Origin: Triglochin maritima
Taxonomy: Eukaryota; Streptophyta; Magnoliopsida; Alismatales; Juncaginaceae
Direction: 5' to 3'
DNA length: 64,000 bases
Assembly (NCBI GenBank): GCA_963682175.1
Contig: OY821787.1
Coordinates: 24,034,501 to 24,098,500, forward strand
Part shown: one piece after another, positions 43,720 through 55,133 of the stretch
How the letters are laid out: each line of letters opens with the position of its first letter
Numbering within the stretch: the first letter of the stretch is position 1
Translations under genes and position numbers: made by a program
The notes under the pieces: model-generated
What the model was told of the DNA's origin: nothing
The model's input: the letters and a program-made list of their open reading frames with translations, nothing else
Database searches by the model: none

Positions 43720-46700
43720 TAAGGTGTAAGACCCGCTCGCCTGCGACACTATTATGTCTTAATTATCCTTATGCTTGATTATGGACCATCTTTATGTTGT
43801 TGTATGCTTTGTGTGATTTTGGTTGTGTTTTGGGAAAGTTTCCTTCCGGGGAAAAGTTTCCTTTTTAGGCGAGTTAAATTGACTCGTAGGCGGGTGCGAC
43901 CCGTCGGGCGATTTTGCAATCGGTTGACTTAATCGGGTCGATCGGGCACAAATTGTGTGTGTGGGTTGGCTTGGACGTGGTTTGGACGTGTAGGGCTGAT
44001 GTGTGAGGCTGGGTGATGTGGCTTCCACGTCACCAAGAGGAGATCCTCTTTTTATTTGCATGCTTTTGAATTATGTGCATTATGGAATGTTTTTATTGGC
44101 CTTCATTAGCAATTAACCTTTGCCTTTTGTGTTAGTTTCCTTGAAACAAAAACACAAACCCTACGCAGCCCCAGCCGTCCCTACCTCCCTTCCCTCCTCC
44201 ACACCACTACCTCTGACCACCACGACCACCATCATCTCCGATCTGCTGCTGGCTGATCTCCGGTGGATTTCGTAGAAGAAGCTCTAGTGGACCTCCTTGT
44301 GTGCGGCTAGAAGAGTTTTGGCTGACCTCGAGCTAGCTCAGACGCCTGCTTGCTGCTCAGGTATGCCTGTAGCCTTTGGATTAGATGTGGTGGTGGTGGG
44401 TGCTGGGCATAGTTCTGCACAACACCAGTGGCTGGTCGGTCATGAGGGTTGGGGTTTGCACAACTAGAGTTCTACCAATTGGGTCAACTGTGGTGCAACT
44501 CGGACCTTCAGTGGCTGACCACGTTTTTCCTTCCTTTGCACATCCTCTACTCCATGTTTCCATGATGGTTTGATGGAGATGTTAGTAGGGAGGAGGCTGG
44601 ACTGCGGGGAGAAGGTTGGGTAGGGTTGTTGCATGCACCTTGCGTGAGGTGCAACCCTACTTGTGTGGTTGATCTCGAAATCTCATGGGATCTGTCTCAT
44701 GTTTATTTTGCTGGAGCATGCTCCCTCTCCTTTATGCATCACTGATTTGTGAGATCTCTTTCTAGCATGAACTTGTGACTTGTTATGTTTTTAGTCTCGT
44801 GAATCGCCTCTGATTTCAGATCTTAGATCTATGTGTGATCTAGCTATTTGTCCAAAGAACATTGCATGAATCGTTCTGTTTTGGTTTAATCATATGTCTT
44901 CCAGGGTTTGGTGGCCATTATCAGGAGATTCTCCCATGACATGTTGCTGGTTATAAGACATATATTCATGTGTTACTTAGTGACGATAGTCAGATGTGTT
45001 TCATGGCATAGTGGCTGATAGAGATCGGGTATCCATGCCATAAATCGTGACTATGTTCAGACCATATCCCATGCCTTGATTTCTGATTTTAGGTCATGTA
45101 TGCTTGCATTACTTCTTGATTTCATTCACATAATGTTCCATGATTTTGCGCTGATCATGAGTCACAAAATCATGCGTCAGTTGAGGTCTATGTTCAGACC
45201 ATATTCCATAATGGGTTTGCCAAATTTATATCATAAGTGCTAGCATTGCTTAGGGATTATCTCTTGATGTTCTCCTATAAATTATATGCTGATTTCAGAC
45301 CATATGTTCATGCATTGTCTCATGATTTGTTTCATATAATCTCTGATCTAGTCTGGAATACTAAGTTCCTATCATATACACATGTTCTGAAATCCATGAT
45401 GCATGATATCGATAGCTTGTGATGTTGGTTTATGATACCTCCTTCTATGGTGCATGTTCTATTACATATTTCGTATGTATGTTTCTGATATGAAGTATGT
45501 TGTTGTGGATATGTATGACGCATAGGATTTCAGACCTTATAACATCCTTATCACAACCCGTAGATGACTCGATTAGTTGTTATCTTGATTGTCGATCTGG
45601 TTATGATTGTTTGTTGTTGCGAGCTTTGTTTGTTTACTGATTGGGATGTCTGATTTCTGAGTTGGTTTGGGGCTGTTAGGACGGTATTCGGATACTCCTC
45701 CTTGAGCTCGTTCCATACACTATAGCTGCATTAGATTTTTAGATGCTTTAGTAGCTTGCATTGCATTTAATCGGATTAATAATTCTGGGCACATTCTATT
45801 TTCTGGGCCGACGGGCCACGAGTGGGTCCTCTAGCTCTAGAGGCCATTCGCATAAGACCTTCACGTTGGGAGACCAGGCATAAGATAGGTCCAGGGCAGG
45901 CGCGCTGCCATTGTGCTCAGGGTAGGTGTTCCCATGTTCGCGATGGCACCATGTAGGTCACTTGCCGCGAATTGGGACACTTATCCGGTGCACCGCTTTG
46001 TGCCGAGCGGTGGGTCACTGTCGAGTGACCGCCTTTGAACAGCGATGCTGATGTTCTGGTTCCTTTTAAGAAATGGTTCGGGTGCGCCCGACGGGCACGG
46101 CTTATGGAGTCGTAGTCTTCTGTTGCATTTGATGCTTTTTGTTATGTTCTACCAGCATGGTTGGTATTCTGGCTCCCTTGGAGGGATTTCTGTGGGTGTT
46201 ACCCTATTGGCACGACTGTTGGAGTTGTAGCCTTCTGATGCATTATGTGCTTTTCTGTTTCAGTTTCGGATGCTCTTGTCTTAGATAGATTGCATGCATT
46301 CTTCCATAAGACTATGATTGGGCCAGGGGCATACTGAGTTTTCTTAATTGAAAACTCACGCATTTGTTAATACGTACTTGCAGGTACTTAGGTTCCCCAC
46401 AGGGCAGACTGGACGAGTGTCGAAGATTCTGTACACGAGGGATATGTCGACCAGAGCCTTCAGTTATCATTGTTTCTGCTTATGTCATTGTATTTCCTTT
46501 GACACTCGATGTATTGTAATTGGATCATTTATGTATACATGGATATTCATTTGTTTCAGTTTTATACCCTTATCGTCTATCCATGTATGTCTGTTATGTA
46601 TTGTTGAGTTAGTCGGTATTGTCTTTCTTTTGTATCTCATTCGGTCGTCGCGGAAGTCTCTGATCATGACACTTGTGTTCCTTTCCCAGTGTGCGTACCC

Positions 46701-46725
46701 GTGAGATCGGGGGCGTTACATAAGG
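43720..46725 (+). mobile_element. Tekay-like solo LTR with perfect target duplication
   Basis: The LTR itself is 43725-46720 (2996 bp), TGTAAGACCCGCTCGCC to GATCGGGGGCGTTACA, with the 5-bp duplication TAAGG at 43720-43724 and 46721-46725. There is no internal sequence, so it is a solo LTR left by recombination between two LTRs. It is similar to the LTR at 2364-5174. The perfect duplication and intact TG..CA ends suggest it is the youngest identifiable event near the copia element. The ORFs inside it have no homology and are not genes. Confidence 0.9.
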
Positions 46726-47835
46726 GCTATCAGATATATTATAAAATCAAGGTAAGAAAACATTTTCTAATCATAACCATTTTGAAATTTTGAAATTTTT
46801 GCACTTTCAAACTCTTATGACTCATGTTGTTTTAATTAAGAGGAAATATGACCAATCCTCCTAATCAAAATTCTTTTTCCAAAACTGAGCGAGGGCTCTG
46901 GGTCTTGTTAAGAAAACTTATTTCATTTGATACGAGATACGTTTATCCATTGTATGCACAAATAAATATACTCGATGTCCACTAAGGGTGAATCACACCT
47001 TGCATGTCTATTCCTGACACAACAATAGACAACCTTATATCCCCCACTATTCCTAAAGATGGAGGAAGCAATCTCTCGCTAAGGGCGAGCAGAATATCCA
47101 TCAATCAATGGCTGCTAGTGGATGAAATAAGAAAGAAAAATACTCTTAATTTTTGGTTGGATAATTAAATAATTATGTGTGATTTTAGAATATAGGTGAT
47201 CATGAATATTTATATCTATACACATCCTTACATTCATTGATAGAATCGCATACATCCCACACAAACATATATTTATCCATTCACACACAAATTGGTGTGA
47301 GTTTATATGTTCCCACGTCCTTGACCTTTACGCCTTCTCCGCGACTTCTTCTTGCACCATGGATGTAGATATTGCCAAATATAAACATGCATCTCATAAT
47401 TTCGAAAATTGTCTAGTGCAAGACCTATGTCAAATTCTCTCATATGCATGCATATACATAGATAATTGAGTTTTACATACATAAGCACCCTGTGGTTGAA
47501 TAATAATAGTAACATTCACATCATTCATTTACACATGGCTTCGATGGAGCATACAAACTCACATATCCCTGCAAAAGATAACTAGAGCAACACATGTACG
47601 TATACTATATATTACTCGATTTAGTTTATCCTTCATCTCTAAATCAAACAATTCCAAAACCATTTGAAATTTATTAAAAAGGATTTTTTACATCCATAGT
47701 TCAAAATATAAAACATTTGAACCGCTGTTTATCCAAATTTCCAAAAGAAAAAAAATCATTAAGGAAAGATAAACATGTGTCTCTTTGGTTTTGTTGATTC
47801 CTTATAAACTAATCATTTAATGCTTTATCGATTCA
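46726..47835. other. Unassigned AT-rich sequence right of solo LTR
   Basis: 1.1 kb without credible ORFs. Its left edge continues the copia leader. I expected a copia 5' LTR here but found no match to TGAAAGGAATG or TGTAGGATTTCC ends. It stops where Athila pol begins (AAGGGAATAAGTCATGG). Confidence 0.35.
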
Positions 47836-48820
47836 AGGGAATAAGTCATGGTATTGCCCAGCATCGGATCCACATGGAAGAGAATTCTATGCCCCGTCGG
47901 GACCCCAATGAAGATTGAATCCTGTTCTGAAAGAAGTTGTCTGAAATGAGGTTCTTAAGTGCTTGGATCATGGTATTATATATCCTATTTCTGATAGTTC
48001 GTGGGTGAGTCTTGTCAATGTGGTTCCCAAGAAGTCAGGCATGATGGTTGTTGAGAATGAGCATAATGAGATTATACCAACACGCCTGCAAACTGGCTGG
48101 CGAGTTTGCGTTGATTATCACAAGCTCAATGCGGCAACGCAGAAAGATCATTTCCCTTTGCCATTCATTGATCAAATGTTGACAAGGATGGTTGGACAAG
48201 AGTATTATTGTTTTCTTGATGGATACTCCGGTTACAACCAAATTCCCATGGCCCCCGAGGATCAAGAGAAAACCACATTTACATGTCCCTTTCGCACATT
48301 TGCCTGCCGTCTCATGTCCTTTGGATTATGTAATATGTCGGCAACATTTCAAAGGTGTATGATCAGCATCTTCTCCGATATGGTAGAGCATTTTCTTGAG
48401 ATTTTCATGGATGACTTTTCTATATTTGGTGCTTCCTTCGATGAGTGCCTTCGTCACTTGAGTCTTGTCCTCAAGAGATGTCGTGAGAAGAATCTCACTC
48501 TTAATTGGGAGAAATCTCACTTCATATTGAAGCGAGGTATTGTACTTGGACATATGGTCTCAAGTAGGGGAATTGAGGTCGACCTTGCAAAAGTGGGTCT
48601 TTTTGCTAATCTCCCACCGCCAAGTAATGTGAAGGATATCCGCACCTTTTTGGGGCATGCTGGATTCTATCGGTTGTTCATTGGGGATTTTAGTAAAATT
48701 GCTCGACCTCTCACCGCCTTGTTGGCTAAGGATACCATTTTTGATTTCACAATGGATTGCCATAATGCTTTTTTGACCTTGAAGAAAGAGTTGACTTGAA
48801 CTCCCATAATTAAGGCACCG
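47836..48820 (+). pseudogene. Athila-type reverse transcriptase, nearly intact
   Basis: The main open frame, 47963-48799, carries 278 residues: HGIIYPISDSSWVSLVNVVP, GWRVCVDYHKLNAAT, DGYSGYNQIPMAPEDQEKTT, SFGLCNMSATFQRCM, the catalytic EIFMDDFSIFGASFDECLRH (FMDD), NWEKSHF and FLGHAGFYRLFIGDFSKIAR. It is the best RT in the window. The region before 47963 has KGISHG homology with stops, and the gag and protease are missing to the left. The frame ends in a stop at LKKELT*. The upstream edge is an abrupt join to unassigned sequence. Confidence 0.88.
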
Positions 48821-49354
48821 ATGTGGACCGAACCCTTCGAGTTGATGTGTGATGCATCTGACTTTGCTGTGGGAGCAAGGCTTGGGCAACGAATGGACAA
48901 ATTGCCTCATGTGATCTACTATGCCAGTAGAACACTTAATGATGCCCAACTGAACTACACTGTGACCGAGAAAGAGTTCTTAACGATCATATTCGCTTTG
49001 GAGAAATTCCGGTCGTACTTGATTGCCTCCCACGTGATTATCTATTTTGATCACACAGCCATGAAGCACCTCTTCACGAAGAAATATACAAAATCTCGAC
49101 TCTTGAGATGGATCTTGTTGTTACAAGAATTCGATCATGAGATTCGAGACAAAAAAGAGTGTGAAAATATTATAGCAAACCACCTGTCTCGTCTTGAGAT
49201 GACCAACCCACAGGACCAAATTATTAATGATAAATTTCGTTACAAGCAATTGTTCACGATCGAAGATAACCCCTGGTTTGCTGACATCGTGGACAACCTC
49301 ATGACCGAGCAACTTCCTGTAGGTTGGTCAAAATCTGACCAAACCAAAAATTAG
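48821..49354 (+). pseudogene. Athila-type RNase H
   Basis: 177-residue open frame directly after RT, separated by one in-frame stop codon. It has LMCDASDFAVGARLGQRMDK, TVTEKEFLTIIFALEKF and VIIYFDHTAMKHLFTKKY, so the three acidic residues are present. It continues into the linker KYTKSRLLRWILLLQEFDHE and HLSRLEMTNPQ that leads to integrase in Athila elements. Confidence 0.85.
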
Positions 49355-50320
49355 ATCGTATGTCAGATTCTTTACCGAGGACAACCCCTATCTATTCAAA
49401 TACTACTCTAACAAAATTTTCAGGCGGTGCATCCCAAATTACGAGTTCTAAAGCGTGCTCCAATTTGCCACTCTGAGGCATGTGGAGGACACTTTGGATC
49501 AAAGAAAACTACCGCCAAGGTGCTCCAATCTGGATATTTATGGCCTTCGCTTTTCAAAAATGCTTACGAATTTTGAAGGCAATGTGATAGGTGTCAGCGC
49601 CACGGCAGGATAAGTTGACGTGATATGATGCCTTTGCAAAATATCCTTGTTGTCGACATCTTCGATGTGTGGGGCATCACCTTATGGGGTCCTTTCCCAA
49701 ATTCGTTCAGGAATATTTACATTCTGGTGGCCATTGACTATGTGTCTAAGTTGGTAGAGGCTATCCCCAGAAAGACCAATGACAACAAGGTGGTCACCAA
49801 ATTTTTAAAATGACATTTTTGCGCTATTTGGTACTCCTCGTACCATAATCAGCGAAAAGGGTACCCACTTCTGTAATCCCTCCTTTGAAGTACTTATGAG
49901 GAAGTATTCGATCACCCACAAGCTTGCGACCCCATACCATCCACAAACTATTGGGAGGTTGAAGTCTCTAACTGTCAATTAAAGCAAATCATTGAGAAGT
50001 TGGTTAATTCCTCGAGGAAGGATTGGTCGACTAAACTGAATGACACGTTGTGGGCTTTTCGCACCGTGTATAAGACCAATTTGGGTATGTCCCCTTATCT
50101 AGTAGTGTAAGGCAAGGCTTGCCACCTACCCGTCGAGCTTGAGCATCGTGCTTTCTGGGCGATCAAGAACCTGAATATGGATCTTGATCAAGCAGGGGTG
50201 CAGCGTAAACTCGACATCGTGGAACTGGAAGAGCTACGAAATGATGCGTATGAAAACGCCAAAATTCAAAAGTCCCGAGCCAAGATGTTTCACTATTGCC
50301 TGATTGAAAATTCATGTTTG
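49355..50320 (+). pseudogene. Athila-type integrase, degenerate
   Basis: Blocks in order: YCQILY.. and CSNLPL zinc-finger remnants, [20 protein letters not shown] (49625-49684), [34 protein letters not shown] (near 49830), ATPYHPQT (near 49930) and [20 protein letters not shown] text (near 50140-50190). The first catalytic Asp position reads T and the second reads E (IISEKGTH), so this integrase could not work even if the frame were open. An insertion/deletion near 49960 removes the GQVEV motif. The reading fades at about 50320, before the C-terminal tail. Confidence 0.75.
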
Positions 50321-51083
50321 TATAACCATATGTTAAAATAAATAAATTATAAAAGACTCTACAAGTGAGCACTGATTTCGGCCCCAACGCTTTTGTATTT
50401 TGGCACCATTTCTTTCTCGTATTTGTCTCCCTTCTTCAGTATCTTATAGGTTTGGAGGGAAATTAGGGTTTGTGTCCATCAATATGACCATGAAATCTTC
50501 TTTGTGCTTTAAGTTTGGTGAGATCTTTTACTTTTTCATGCAAAATTCATGTAGTATCGTGGTTGCATACATTGAGGACAATTCTTGAAGTAAGTGTGGG
50601 GGGTGTTTTCACGTGTGTACACAGTTTTTGTGTGTTTTTCGTTTTCTTTTGTGTGCATTCTTAGGGTCATGTTAGTGTGTTGTATTTAATATCGATATAT
50701 CTGCTTGCCATGATCCTTGGTGACTTGTCTTCTTTTGCTTGCCTGGTGCTTTAAATATTCATTTCTTTCAAAATCTTCATGGGTTTGCAAAAGAAAAGTT
50801 TTGTGGCCTTTATGTGTGTTAAGCATGGGCAAAACCGTTGAGAGGCAAAGCAAAAGGAAGATCCCAAAATTGACATGAACATGATGCATTAGGATATCTA
50901 GTACACTTGCTTTAGGTCTTATATAGTCAAAATGACGCACCCCGGGGGGAGAGTAATCATAGGGTTTCAGTACTCAAATAAATAAAGAAGTCCACCGTGA
51001 ACCTAGTAGAGAAATTTGTGCTTGTTAGTATAAGGAAGTTTGTCGTAGTATGTGACCCTTAAACTACTATTGTGAAACGATAA
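50321..51083 (+). other. 3' non-coding region of the plus-strand Athila element
   Basis: Follows the integrase remnant and matches the start of the 3' region at 15585 to about 14860 (reversed). It includes the internal G-run AAGTGTGGGGGGTG (50592-50605) followed by TTTTCACGTGTGTACACAG. It is cut by a minus-strand LTR fragment at 51084. Confidence 0.6.
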
Positions 51084-51833
51084 GTATGAGACCCTTCTAC
51101 TAAGACAAAACAAAATTAAGCTAAGCATGCAAGAATTAAAAGAGAAAACAACATTAAAACAAACTAAGAAAAGTTATTTCATTTACATGACTCACATTAC
51201 AAGTAGCATTCTTCCCCATTAGAGTTTTGCTCAATTACTCTAAAGTAGAGAGAATGCCACCAAGCAATGGGTAAATACAAAGGAGGAAGAAGAGTTCTAT
51301 TTATACGCATGAAAAAAGGGAACCGGGGACAATCCCCCGATGTGGGACAAATGAAACCTTCCAAACATGGATATAAACAACATAGCCAACATCTGAGACA
51401 AAGATGGTTGAATTCGGATCATAATGGGCCGCCAATTGGCAGTCCAAGGCAACTGATTGGCGGTCATAAAATGTCGGATCTGACCTGTTTTCGTCTGGTG
51501 CCTTTCCATATTCAATTATTAATGTTTGGCGCACCCGGTTTGGCCATGGGGATCTAGATGCGAGCGGAATTGTCATAATACTCCCCATGATTGTGTGGAA
51601 ACTCTCGATTTGCTAATTGGTCCTCTTGGCTTGCATCCAAGTCCTTCCCTCTTGTACATCGGTCCATAACACTCACCGATCAGTCCTTTTTCTGACATTT
51701 TGGTCCGTGTTGTGTCTCTTCTTCTCAAACATGTTCATTCCTGAAACTTAAACATAATACTCGTTACATAGCATTGCTTCTGCTAAAAATAGAGGATATA
51801 AGACACAAATATATGCATGATGTGATGTCAATA
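51084..51833 (-). mobile_element. Athila-type LTR fragment, minus
   Basis: The first half of an LTR read minus, from the LTR-start block (GCATGATGTGATGTCAA at the right) to the region past the TATA box (left). Its U5 end is missing. It is inverted relative to the LTR at 51935. Confidence 0.65.
51298..51464 (-). promoter_or_regulatory. LTR promoter: dyad pair plus TATA-like box
   Basis: TATAAATA at 51298-51305 (minus). GGCCGCCAATTGGCAGTCC (51427-51445) and ACTGATTGGCGGTC (51451-51464) lie 122 bp upstream. Confidence 0.65.
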
Positions 51834-51845
51834 ACTAACCACTTT

Positions 51846-51929
51846 ATTTCATGTGTACACACACTCACCCCTTGGGGGCTTTTCTTCCTGATCCTCAATT
51901 TCATGTGTACACACACTCACCCCTTGGGG
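51846..51929 (+). repeat. 32-bp exact direct repeat
   Basis: The LTR-derived phrase ATTTCATGTGTACACACACT and the following 12 bases occur at 51846-51877 and 51898-51929. The sequence is a piece of U5 (CTCACCCCTTGGGG) seen also near 33590. It marks a recombination scar between the two inverted LTRs. Confidence 0.85.
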
Positions 51930-51934
51930 ACCTC

Positions 51935-53432
51935 TGATTGACATCATATCATGCATATATTTGTGTCTTATATCCTTTATTTTTAGCCTAAGCAATGCTA
52001 CGTAATGAGTTTTATGTTTAAGTTTCAGGAATAAACAGGTTTGAGAAGAAGAGACTCAAAAATGACTAAAAAGCAAGGAAAACGACTGAATTTTAAAGAC
52101 TTATGGACTGAGATACAGGAGAGAAGGACCCGGATGTAAACCAAAAGGAACAATGAGTAAATCAAAAGGCTCCACACCATCATGAGAACTATTTTAGCAA
52201 TTAGATCCGGGCCTAAACATCAACAACCAAATTGGGTTCCCCAAACAAGATGAATTCAAGCCACCCAATACCAAACGCCATCAAGCAAATCCAGACCGCC
52301 AATTGGCTATCCTAAAGCGCCAATTAGCGTGCCAAATGGCTCCCATTTGTTCATGGTTTGGTCAGGTGTTCTATTATATTGTTTTATGTCCATTTAAAGT
52401 ATGTGTTTAGTCTCATACCGGGGGATTGTCCCCGGTTACTTTTTCTACGACTATAAATAGAACTCTTCCTCATCCTTTGTATTCACCCATTGCTTGGTCG
52501 CATTCTCTGTACTTAGAGTAAGCCTTGGACCAAAACTCAAGTGGAGAAGAATGCTACATGTAATGTGAGTCATGTAAATAAAATAATTCTTCATAATTTG
52601 TTTTAATGTTGTCTTTGTTTTAATGCTTGCATGTTTAGCTTGTTTTGTCTGTCTTAATCTTAGTAGAAGTAATTAGCATGTCTCCCTTTCCTATCTTAAT
52701 TACCTTCATTTCGTTTTGTCTTCTTTTAATGAGTAGAGAGTAGTTACATCCCCCTTTGGGGTGGAGATGATGTACATATATGTTGGGAAGTTTGGATGTT
52801 TTATGAATTTTTTATTGTGTAGACTTGGATGTTTATATGTTCATCGGGGGTGTTTTAATCTACATGTTGGGGGATTTTTGATGGGTTTCGCCATAAGATT
52901 TAGACACCTCCCATGCTTAGCTTTGTTGTTCATATGAGTTCATGCTTTTTGATGAGCCCTTCCATATCTTTAGACATTTCTCATGCTGAGCCTAGTCTTA
53001 TGCTAATCAAGTAGTATTTGCCGATACGTTGTGTGAATGTATTGATAGGTCTTGCCACATCTTTAGAAACTTCCTATGCATTAAGACACACACATGAAAC
53101 ACACACATACTTGCTTACATGTGTCATTCATCACTTATTTCACTTCATAAGTGCACAGACTCCACCCTTTAGGGGTTTCTTTTCCTGAATTCCAGCTTCC
53201 TATAGTAGTTAGTTTAGTTTCATTGTTTCTTGCATTCGTCGTTTTTATTTGTTGCTTACTAGTGTAGTGTAGCATAGTTTAGTCTAGTTTAGTTTAATCA
53301 ACTTCTTCTCCCCTCTTTTCCCTCTTGCCTTCAAATGAATCAGAGTCGGCACACCTCCTTATGGATCAACCCGTATTTGCCACGTCTTCACCGACGTCGT
53401 GCACTTGCAATATTTAAAATAAATACAACAAG
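51935..53432 (+). mobile_element. 5' LTR of non-autonomous Athila derivative
   Basis: 1498 bp, from TGATTGACATCATATC to ATAAATACAACA, followed by a primer site. It contains the TATA box, the R/U5 block and the LTR-end block TCGGCACACCTCC..GTGCACTTGC. It differs clearly from the next LTR at 58153 (different subfamily by eye), so the two may not be a pair. Confidence 0.8.
52294..52459 (+). promoter_or_regulatory. LTR promoter: dyad pair plus TATA box
   Basis: GACCGCCAATTGGCT (52294-52308) and AGCGCCAATTAGCGTGCC (52316-52333) lie 119 bp upstream of TATAAATA (52452-52459). Confidence 0.65.
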
Positions 53433-53438
53433 TTTTTG

Positions 53439-53456
53439 GCACCGTTGCCGTGGAGG
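53439..53456 (+). other. Primer-binding site, Asp-tRNA type
   Basis: TGGCACCGTTGCCGTGGA, six bases past the LTR end. It has two changes from the Athila consensus. Confidence 0.75.
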
Positions 53457-53680
53457 TCCTCTGTCCAAACTGTAGTTTGGTAGATTCGAGTGGGTTTAAT
53501 ATATTGTTTTAGTTTTTGATTGTTTCTACCCTCACCCTCTACCCACGCTAGTTTTAGGGATTCTTCCCTTCCCCTCTGAGTCATCTTCTTCTCATACCTC
53601 TACGTTCTAGTCTCCTCCCCTTTTACACTCTCTGTTAGCATTTTCGGGTTGAGTCGAGCACTTTTTGCGAGGTTGGCCTC
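53457..53680 (+). other. Shortened leader
   Basis: Only about 220 bp. Compared with the leaders at 33881 and 59731 it lacks roughly 0.9 kb between TTTAGTTTTTGAT and CCCACGCTAGTTTTAGGG. The lost part includes the leader dyads. Confidence 0.6.
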
Positions 53681-55133
53681 GTGGTAGTGAGAGTGGTCGA
53701 CTCAAGAGTTCTTTGTCGAGATGGGTGGTTACATGGGCGACCATCCATTTATTTTTGGGACCAGGACTATTTTCCTTGGTATTCCGGACCCATGCAGCCT
53801 GGGGTGCCTCAGACAAACACCCTGTATGGTTCGGACAATCTTAATTTTGTGGTTGTGCAATCTTCAGATTGGGGTAATATGAGAGAGGCACGGACTGCTA
53901 GACTATCATCTAGTTATGTCGGATCATATGTTGGTCAACAAACTGAGACATTACAAGAACCTTTCGCCTTTTCATGTGTGCAGTAGATGACATGACTGCA
54001 CCGGTGGATCCATTAGCCATATCGAGTGACTGTTGTGGGTTGAGTGGACCCGTTATCAGGGAATGTCCTTATGTTGCCCCAGAGCATGAGTATGAGTATA
54101 CCTTTTTCCAAAATGCTCAATGTGACCTTTACGCATCCACGTAAAACCCAAGAGGGATGGAGTCATGGGAAGACAATATTGATTCAATTTTTTATACATC
54201 ATACCCACCACAGTATCCTCCTCCCGAATACTTAGAATTCTACCAGCCATCACCCATGACCAATCATTGGACTCATTCTCAGCCCATAAACACCCAACCC
54301 CAAAATCTCCAAAATTTAGAATTGGACCTCACAGTTGAATCACATACTTGATTCCTCGAAACAAACTCTCCTTACGTTTATGGAAACCACTCCGCCATCC
54401 ATGCAAAAGTGGCAATACAAGTGAGTCAGATCACACAGAAATTACGTGAACGTGAGGAGGGTAACCTTTCTTGTCAACATGAGGATTTATCTTCTTATAT
54501 CGAACCACCACCACATCCAAAAAATTTCAAAGCACAATCTTCTAAAGTCAAAATCCAAGTCAGTCTGAGGGACTTGGTGTTTCAATTCACGATCACTTGG
54601 TGGGGGATTCAATTAAAATTGAGAATAGCATGGACCAACTTCAATATGAGTCGGCACAGGATTGTGACTTATCTTTTTGTCTTGTGGCCATTCAGCCACA
54701 TGATCTTATTGTTGTGCCTCTTAAGGACTCGCCTGTGGTGGAGCAAGAGTTCCCTAGTACCCTTAATCTCATACGTCCTGATGAGAGTTTGCCTCTCACT
54801 ATTATGCCTCATCGGCTTGAAAATAATGACACATCAAACAACTGCATTGCCAAAGAGGGTATTGGGAGGTCCTTAGACGATACCTTGGGTAAGAGACCCT
54901 CTTTCTGTTCGCCTGGTGGGTCAGACATGCATAACAAGGTTCTTTACCTCGTTCCGACCCACCGGCCTATTGGTTGGAGAGTTTGGATTGACGTTCAAAA
55001 CTTTAATACTGCAACAGGAGAAACTCTTCTTCCGTTGCCCAATATTTCCCAAACCCTTGAGAGGTTCGAGATGTTTCAGTTTGATCCTTTGAATCAGATG
55101 CTTTGGCATCAAATTCATGAACCTCTCCTTTAA
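53681..55133 (+). pseudogene. Uncharacterised ORF of non-autonomous Athila derivative, copy 1
   Basis: The longest copy of a protein family that replaces gag-pol in this element. Open pieces in order: 53681-53986 (FPWYSGPMQPGVPQTNTLYG, DWGNMREA), 54157-54351 (YPPQYPPPEYLEFYQPSP), 54409-54600 (VSQITQKLREREEGNLSCQH), and the best piece 54597-55133, 178 residues with DLSFCLVAIQPHDLIVVPLK, SLDDTLGKRPSFCSPGGSDM, VPTHRPIGWRVWID and an IHEPLL C-terminus. VSQ.TQKL.ERE resembles the gag tail at 62290 (VSQLALQLHEREKG), so the N-terminal half may be gag-derived. The C-terminal 180 residues match nothing I know. The true start is unclear because MGGYMGDHPF and GRPSIYFWDQ lie in different frames. No RT, protease or integrase motif is present. 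Confidence 0.6.

Noticed and set aside
46726..47835. 5' LTR of the copia element
   Set aside because: I searched for the LTR ends and internal phrases of 37703-39462 and found none, so it is left unassigned.
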